A program made the position numbers and the translations under genes. This document shows, piece by piece, positions 59,351-64,000 of a stretch of DNA of 64,000 nucleotides. Below the pieces are notes generated by a model. That model searched no databases. It was given only the letters and a program-made list of their open reading frames with translations, and had not been told where the DNA came from. The stretch is from a bacterium D16-51 (GTDB lineage: Bacteria > Bacillota > Clostridia > Lachnospirales > Lachnospiraceae), in the NCBI GenBank assembly GCA_003612285.1, contig RAYE01000004.1, positions 1 through 64,000 on the forward strand, given 5' to 3'. Within the stretch, counting starts at the first letter, position 1; each line of letters opens with the position of its first letter.

Positions 59351-60734
59351 ATTGCCGGAACGCTTTTGTGAAAATATGAAAGGGCTTTTGGGGGAAGAAT
59401 ATCCAGAATATATCCAGAGCCTGTCTGAAAAGCCCTGTACTGCCCTGCGTATCAATACCAGAAAGATTTCTGTAACACAATGGCTTGAAAAGGGGCTTTT
59501 TATGGCAGAGGCAGTTTCATGGGCAGCAAATGGATTTTATTATAATAGTAAAGAGCAGACGCCGTCAAAGCATCCTTATTACTATGCAGGGCTGTATTAT
59601 ATCCAGGAGCCAAGCGCAATGGTGCCAGCGTCTATTTTACCTGTTTCTGCGGGGGATAAGGTACTTGATTTATGTGCGGCGCCCGGTGGCAAAGCGACAG
59701 AACTTGGGGCAAAGCTGAATGGGCAGGGGCTTTTGGTAGCGAATGACATCAGCGTATCAAGGACAAGGGCTTTGGTTAAAAATTTGCAGCTTGCAGGAAT
59801 CTGTAATGCTGTGGTGACAGCAGAGACGCCGGAGCGGCTGGCGGCTGTTTTTCCGGGATATTTTGATAAAATACTGGTAGATGCGCCTTGTTCCGGAGAA
59901 GGGATGTTCCGGCGTGAGCCAGGGATGGCGAAAGACTGGCTGGAAAAAGGGCCAGAATATTATGCACCGCTCCAAAAGCAGATTTTAGGGGAAGCCTATA
60001 AGATGTTAAAGCCAGGTGGGAAATTAGTTTATTCGACCTGTACTTTTTCTGTAAAAGAGGATGAAGAGGTTGTGCAGTGGTTTATCACAGAATACCCAGA
60101 TATGCAAATCTGGCCTGTAAAGCGGCAGGAAGGGTTTTCTGATGGGATGCCCGGGCTTTTGGAAGATGGCTCTTCCGATTTAAAAAACTGTATCCGGATT
60201 TTTCCTCATCGGACAAGAGGGGAAGGGCATTTTGCTGTACTTTTGCAAAAGGAAGGGCAAAATTTTCTGCCAACAAAAAGCAGGGAAGGGTTGGGCTTAA
60301 ATGTTAAGGAATTAAAGAAACGCCAGGTTTCTTTACCGGAAGCGCTTTTAGGGTTTATAGAGAAGGCAGGGGCATTTGGCGGAAGGATAGAGGAAAAGGG
60401 GGACGCCCTGTCGATGCGTCCGGGGATGCTGCCGGACACAGGGAATCTTCGTGTGGTATATCAGGGGCTTCCGGTCTGTGAGTTGGGACAAAAGATAAAG
60501 ATGTCGCATCCTTTGGCGTTGGCGATGAAATCGGGTGATTTTGAGCAGACGCTTGACCTTCCGGCGGATGGAGGGGAAATTATCCGTTACCTGAAAGGAG
60601 AAACTCTTTTGACAGAATGCCCTTATCGGGGGAATATATTAGTCTGCGTAGATGGTTTTGGCGTTGGCTGGGCACAGGGAAATGGAAGCGGGATGTTAAA
60701 AAATAAGTACCATGCGGGATGGCGGTATCAGTAA
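59343..60734 (+). CDS. RsmF/NOL1-type RNA m5C methyltransferase
   Basis: 463 aa. SAM-dependent methyltransferase core (VLDLCAAPGGKATELGAKL, VANDISVSRTRALVKN, DAPCSGEGMFRREP, LVYSTCTFSVKEDEEVV), with two Cys in PC and TC motifs as in RsmB/RsmF. The C-terminal part is a PUA-like extension typical of Firmicute homologues. It modifies rRNA or tRNA cytosines; the target is not determined. The start overlaps the alarmone synthetase stop. Confidence 0.93.
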   Translation: MNKLPERFCENMKGLLGEEYPEYIQSLSEKPCTALRINTRKISVTQWLEKGLFMAEAVSWAANGFYYNSKEQTPSKHPYYYAGLYYIQEPSAMVPASILPVSAGDKVLDLCAAPGGKATELGAKLNGQGLLVANDISVSRTRALVKNLQLAGICNAVVTAETPERLAAVFPGYFDKILVDAPCSGEGMFRREPGMAKDWLEKGPEYYAPLQKQILGEAYKMLKPGGKLVYSTCTFSVKEDEEVVQWFITEYPDMQIWPVKRQEGFSDGMPGLLEDGSSDLKNCIRIFPHRTRGEGHFAVLLQKEGQNFLPTKSREGLGLNVKELKKRQVSLPEALLGFIEKAGAFGGRIEEKGDALSMRPGMLPDTGNLRVVYQGLPVCELGQKIKMSHPLALAMKSGDFEQTLDLPADGGEIIRYLKGETLLTECPYRGNILVCVDGFGVGWAQGNGSGMLKNKYHAGWRYQ

Positions 60735-60792
60735 GGAATATGGTAAGTTATTTCGTGACAGTTCCTAAGGAATGGCTGCTTTTTAATAGCAC

Positions 60793-60829
60793 CTAAGGCA
60801 TTGTAATTTAATAAATTACAGCGCCTTAG
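60793..60829. repeat. Small palindrome with CTAAGGC ends
   Basis: CTAAGGC and GCCTTAG are the arms of a 37-bp dyad that continues as TGTAATTT/AAATTACA. It is a short relative of the CTAAGGCGG family, placed between two genes. Confidence 0.7.
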
Positions 60830-60845
60830 AAAATGAGGTAATGAT

Positions 60846-61409
60846 ATGAAGATTAAACGTGGGGATTTTGGTTACATTAAAGCGAAAAAGAAAAAATCGC
60901 TGACAGGGGTTTTATGTATGGCAGGAATAGGGCTTGCTATATTTTTGGCAGGGCTTTTCCTGAATAAAATGTCAAACCGCAATATATTTACAGTGATTGC
61001 AGTATTATTTGCGCTTCCGGGGGCAAAGTTTTTGGTGGCGTATATTGTAACCTTTCCATACCAGTCTGTCAGCAGGGAGCGTTATAACAGGGCAGAGGAG
61101 GCATTGCCGGAAAAAATGGCATTATATACAGACCTTGTCATTACTTCCCCTGAAAAGGTGATGAACCTTGATTTTGTTGCGGTTGGGAACAGGCAGGTGC
61201 TTGGGCTTGTAAGTGAAAAGGAAAAAGAACTTGCCTATATACGGAGCTACCTGACAAAAGGCGTGCAAAATTGGGGAAGTGGGTATAAAGTTAAGATTAT
61301 GGACAGTGAGAAGCTGTTTTTAAATGAACTGGCAAGGGTAGAACTTTGCGAAGCAGATGAGGAAGAGGAGAAGACTGTAAAATCATATGTTACATCTTTG
61401 ATTGTGTAA
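60846..61409 (+). CDS. Uncharacterised membrane protein
   Basis: 187 aa. The N-terminus is basic (MKIKRGDFGYIKAKKKKS) and is followed by two hydrophobic helices (VLCMAGIGLAIFLAGLFL, IFTVIAVLFALPGAKFLVAYIVTF). The remaining 110 residues are cytosolic with ALPEKMALYTDLVITSPEKVMNL. No family recognised with confidence. GAGGTAATGAT is the nearest ribosome-binding site. It lies between two small palindromes. Confidence 0.75.
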   Translation: MKIKRGDFGYIKAKKKKSLTGVLCMAGIGLAIFLAGLFLNKMSNRNIFTVIAVLFALPGAKFLVAYIVTFPYQSVSRERYNRAEEALPEKMALYTDLVITSPEKVMNLDFVAVGNRQVLGLVSEKEKELAYIRSYLTKGVQNWGSGYKVKIMDSEKLFLNELARVELCEADEEEEKTVKSYVTSLIV

Positions 61410-61412
61410 ATA

Positions 61413-61440
61413 AGGAATTGTAAATCAATTTACAGTTCCT
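61413..61440. repeat. Small intergenic palindrome
   Basis: AGGAATTGTAAAT and ATTTACAGTTCCT form a 13-bp dyad with a two-base loop. A half-site GGAACTGTAAAT also occurs at 39515-39526. It lies just before the RluD-type gene and overlaps its upstream region. Confidence 0.65.
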
Positions 61441-61453
61441 AAGGAGAAGGAAA

Positions 61454-62440
61454 ATGCAGATGCTTGTGATTTCAGCGCAGGAGGCGGGGCAGCGCCTGGA
61501 CAGGTTTCTTGAAAGGTATATGGCCTGTGCTCCGAAAAGTTTTTTTTATAAGATGATGCGCAAAAAGAATATTACTTTGAATGGGAAGAAGGCAGAAGGG
61601 AAAGAAAGGCTTTCGGAAGGTGATGAAATCAGGCTTTTTCTTGCAGATGAAACAATTGATAAGTTCCGTAAGGCCATGGAAGGGCAGCCTGTGGCGGCAA
61701 GGGGACAGACATTAGATATTGTCTATGAAGACAGTGATGTTTTAGTGGTGAATAAGCCGCAGGGGATGCTGTCACAGAAAGCGCAAAAGTCGGATGTTTC
61801 CTTGACAGAGTATATTACAGAGTATGTAATGACGCCGCAGGAAAGGATGCACTCTGTGTTTCGGCCGGGAGTCTGCAACCGCTTGGACAGGAATACAACA
61901 GGGCTTGTTGTGGCAGGGAAAACAGTAACAGGGCTGCAGTGTTTTAACCGCCTTTTTAGGGAACGGAAATTACAGAAATATTATTTATGCCTTGTAAAGG
62001 GAAAGATAACAGGGAAAGCAGAGGTTCATGGGTATTTGATAAAGGATGAAGGGCATAATACTGTAAAAGTGTGTGAATCAGAAAAAGAAGGCAGCCTGCC
62101 AATTGCTACAGCATATGAGCCGGTTGGGCATACAGTATGGAAAAGGCAGGAATATACATTGCTAAAAGTACACCTGATAACGGGGAAGTCCCACCAAATC
62201 CGCGCCCATTTGCAGAGTATTGGCCATCCGGTAGCCGGGGATGCAAAATATGGTGATAAAAACATGTACCGTTTTTTTAAAGAGGAATTTGGAGTGAAAT
62301 ACCAGCTTCTACATGCGTGGAAACTCTGCATGCAGGAAGTTTCTTACCTGCCTGAAAAGTATTATGGGGTTACCTGGACAGCGCCACTGCCAAAACAGTT
62401 TCAGCAGGTGTTAATGGCAATGGGCATAGAACTGCCATAG
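61454..62440 (+). CDS. RluD/RluA-family pseudouridine synthase
   Basis: 328 aa. N-terminal S4 domain (GQRLDRFLERYMACAPKSFFYKMMRKKNITLNGKKA) and a synthase domain with the catalytic-Asp motif CNRLDRNTTGLVVAGKT, plus HLITGKSHQIRAHLQSIGHPVAGDAKYG. It isomerises uridines in rRNA (or tRNA); the exact sites are not predictable. The TAG stop codon coincides with the start of a TAGAGCGTGTTTT repeat terminus. Confidence 0.93.
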   Translation: MQMLVISAQEAGQRLDRFLERYMACAPKSFFYKMMRKKNITLNGKKAEGKERLSEGDEIRLFLADETIDKFRKAMEGQPVAARGQTLDIVYEDSDVLVVNKPQGMLSQKAQKSDVSLTEYITEYVMTPQERMHSVFRPGVCNRLDRNTTGLVVAGKTVTGLQCFNRLFRERKLQKYYLCLVKGKITGKAEVHGYLIKDEGHNTVKVCESEKEGSLPIATAYEPVGHTVWKRQEYTLLKVHLITGKSHQIRAHLQSIGHPVAGDAKYGDKNMYRFFKEEFGVKYQLLHAWKLCMQEVSYLPEKYYGVTWTAPLPKQFQQVLMAMGIELP

Positions 62441-62482
62441 AGCGTGTTTTAAACAGGTTCTGGGAAGAAAGGAAGTGAAAAA

Positions 62483-63019
62483 ATGCCGTCCTGGAATTCA
62501 AGGGGGCTCCGCGGTTCTGTTTTGGAGGAATCCCTCAATATTACGAATGAAAAATATCGGCAGGAGAAGCTTGCACTGGTGCAGAAAATCCCAACGCCCA
62601 TTACGCCAATGGAGATTGACAGGGAAAAGCATCATATTACATTGGCATATTTTGGGCAAAAGAGTACCGTGGATTATATTGGCAATGTACAGGGAGTGCC
62701 AATCTGCTTTGATGCGAAGGAATGTGCTTCTGACACTTTTCCGATACAGAATATACATAAACATCAGATAGAATATATGAAGGAGTTTGAAGAACAGGAT
62801 GGCGTTGCATTTCTTATTATATATTTTAAAAAAGTAGAAGAATACTATTATGTACCATTTAAGGACGTCGCTTTTTTTTGGGACAGGGCAGAGGGCGGAG
62901 GGCGTAAAAGTTTCCGCCGTGAGGAGTTGGACGCATCCTATCAGATAAAATTTAGCAACCAGATTTATATCCATTATCTGGAAATGTTATCTAAGGATTT
63001 GGATTCAAGGGAGAAATGA
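62483..63019 (+). CDS. recU: Holliday junction resolvase RecU
   Basis: 178 aa. RecU resolves Holliday junctions during recombination and chromosome segregation in Firmicutes. The family core is clear: WNSRGLRGSVLEESLNITNEKYR, ALVQKIPTPITPMEID, ITLAYFGQKSTVDYIGNVQGVPICFDAKEC (catalytic Asp/Glu/Lys) and FPIQNIHKHQIEYMKEFEEQDGVAFLII. GAAGGAAGTGAAAAA precedes the start. It overlaps the following gene frame by a few bases. Confidence 0.94.
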   Translation: MPSWNSRGLRGSVLEESLNITNEKYRQEKLALVQKIPTPITPMEIDREKHHITLAYFGQKSTVDYIGNVQGVPICFDAKECASDTFPIQNIHKHQIEYMKEFEEQDGVAFLIIYFKKVEEYYYVPFKDVAFFWDRAEGGGRKSFRREELDASYQIKFSNQIYIHYLEMLSKDLDSREK

Positions 63020-63030
63020 GAGGAAGGGGT

Positions 63031-63972
63031 ATGGCAGCAGGATTATCCATTTATTTTGTTTTAATGGACTTTTATATATTTGCATTTGTTGGGTGGGTTT
63101 ATGAGAGCGCTTTTGTAACGATTCGGGACAGGAAGCCTGTAAACAGAGGCTTTTTGGTTGGGCCGGTTATTCCACTATATGGGTTTGGGGCAGTATCAGT
63201 ATATATATTGCTGCGCCCATTTTCTAAATGCGCAAGTCTTTTATATGTGATGGGGATGGTGGTGGCAACTGTTCTGGAGTATCTTGCATCCTGGCTTTTA
63301 GAGACTGTATTCCATGCAAAATGGTGGGATTATTCAAAAGAACCGTATAATTTCCGGGGGAGGATTGCTTTAATCCCTTCGATGTTTTGGGGGATTTTGT
63401 CCCTTTTGATGTTCGATGTATTCCAGCCGGCGGCAAATTGGGTGATGTCGCTGATTCCCGAAGGGGTTGGAAAAATCCTTCTGGTTGTGTTTTTGGTGAT
63501 TACAGCAGTCGATCTTATCTATACAGTAATTACAACAGTGAATTTCCGCAGGCAGGTGGAAAGCCTTTATGGGTTCTGGAAGGAATTGGAATACATGCTG
63601 GAGGATAAACCATTTCTTTCCCTGCGGGAAATTCTGCTGAGTACAAAGAAAGGGATTTCGGGCCGTTTTTTTACTACCAGCCTGGGGGAATGGAAAGAGA
63701 GCTTTTATCAGAAGCTGGAAAGCCTGCGGGCAAATTCAGCTGAAAGTGACTCAAAGCTGTCTGTGATAGAAGAAAGGTTTCGGTTTTACTGGGAATATAG
63801 AAGCCATTTCCTAAAAAAACGCCCATTTATTGGAAACCAGCGTATTTTGGATGCGTTTCCGAGTATGAAGATTTTATTGAAAAACCGTTCATCTATTGAA
63901 ATAAAGGAATTTCTTTGGAACAGGAAACAGAAGGAAGAAACTGATTTAGAGGAAAAGCAGGAGGAAGAGTAG
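63031..63972 (+). CDS. CmpB-type membrane protein (putative ABC-transporter type IV)
   Basis: 313 aa. About five to six transmembrane helices in the first 190 residues with the family motifs FVGWVYESAFVTIRDRKPVNRGFLVGPVIPLYGFGA and ASWLLETVFHAKWWDYS, followed by a charged C-terminal cytosolic domain. PF06541-type proteins are annotated as permeases, but transport has not been shown. ATG 63031 follows GAGGAAGGGGT; an ATG at 63016 is a poorer choice. Confidence 0.85.
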   Translation: MAAGLSIYFVLMDFYIFAFVGWVYESAFVTIRDRKPVNRGFLVGPVIPLYGFGAVSVYILLRPFSKCASLLYVMGMVVATVLEYLASWLLETVFHAKWWDYSKEPYNFRGRIALIPSMFWGILSLLMFDVFQPAANWVMSLIPEGVGKILLVVFLVITAVDLIYTVITTVNFRRQVESLYGFWKELEYMLEDKPFLSLREILLSTKKGISGRFFTTSLGEWKESFYQKLESLRANSAESDSKLSVIEERFRFYWEYRSHFLKKRPFIGNQRILDAFPSMKILLKNRSSIEIKEFLWNRKQKEETDLEEKQEEE

Positions 63973-64000
63973 TGGCCGGGCACAGGGCGGGCAGTAAGCA
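63973..64000. other. Window end, no feature
   Basis: Twenty-eight bases follow the last stop codon, with nothing recognisable. Confidence 0.5.

Noticed and set aside
1-64000. tRNA, rRNA or riboswitch genes
   Set aside because: No cloverleaf with T-arm GGTTCGA-type sequence, rRNA segment or known riboswitch core was recognised by eye. A tRNAscan/Infernal run would be decisive.

Overview
The window looks like a chromosomal segment of a low-to-mid GC, spore-forming Firmicute, most likely a gut Lachnospiraceae. The support is an alpha/beta-type small acid-soluble spore protein, spoVAD-spoVAE, a SCIFF peptide with its radical SAM maturase, RecU and RNase Y, strong AGGAGG ribosome-binding sites, and an orphan flagellin lysine methylase that suggests a motile lineage. 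No rRNA or tRNA gene was recognised.

Positions 1-20400 are an accessory, decaying region. It holds the 3' end of an Rpn-type transposase/nuclease with a 24-nt tandem repeat, small regulator-centred modules (AraC/MFS, TetR/DUF4180, XRE/DUF6442, MarR/GNAT, ECF sigma/anti-sigma), a dead YafQ-type toxin-antitoxin locus, a pseudogene hit twice by small insertions, a truncated AraC gene, and an ABC-F ribosomal-protection gene behind an attenuator-like leader. Several modules show readable promoter-operator architecture.

Positions 20557-37900 form one + strand block: phosphatase, nfo, a Cys-rich cluster protein and an LD-carboxypeptidase lead by overlap into a complete type I-C CRISPR-Cas operon (cas3-cas5c-cas8c-cas7c-cas4-cas1-cas2). 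An AT-rich leader and a long array follow, with 87 intact 32-bp repeats counted by eye. The array has exact spacer duplications, pairs of near-identical spacers, and one pair matching opposite strands of the same target. A degenerate last repeat closes it.

Positions 38400-64000 are mostly core genome: nudC, an RND permease with a large coiled-coil insertion, spoVAD/AE, a DUF6465 protein, an SASP, the SCIFF system, a CDF transporter, recA-recX (with a promoter and candidate SOS box), rny, an ASKHA-domain protein, proC, an M23 peptidase, a small alarmone synthetase, an RsmF-type methyltransferase, an RluD-type synthase, recU and a CmpB-type membrane protein.

The most unusual material is a dense set of small non-coding elements, at least five families. 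Two diverged copies of a TTACTATTCAC-ended element keep an identical 26-nt apical segment on unrelated but still self-complementary stems. A separate module of about 55 nt (GGTCT...CGGTCCGTGCTAA-hairpin-TAGCACC) recurs inside three otherwise unrelated elements, each time with a different stem. A 79-bp triple-hairpin insertion is flanked by 13-bp direct repeats. Five genes have stop codons lying in repeat termini.
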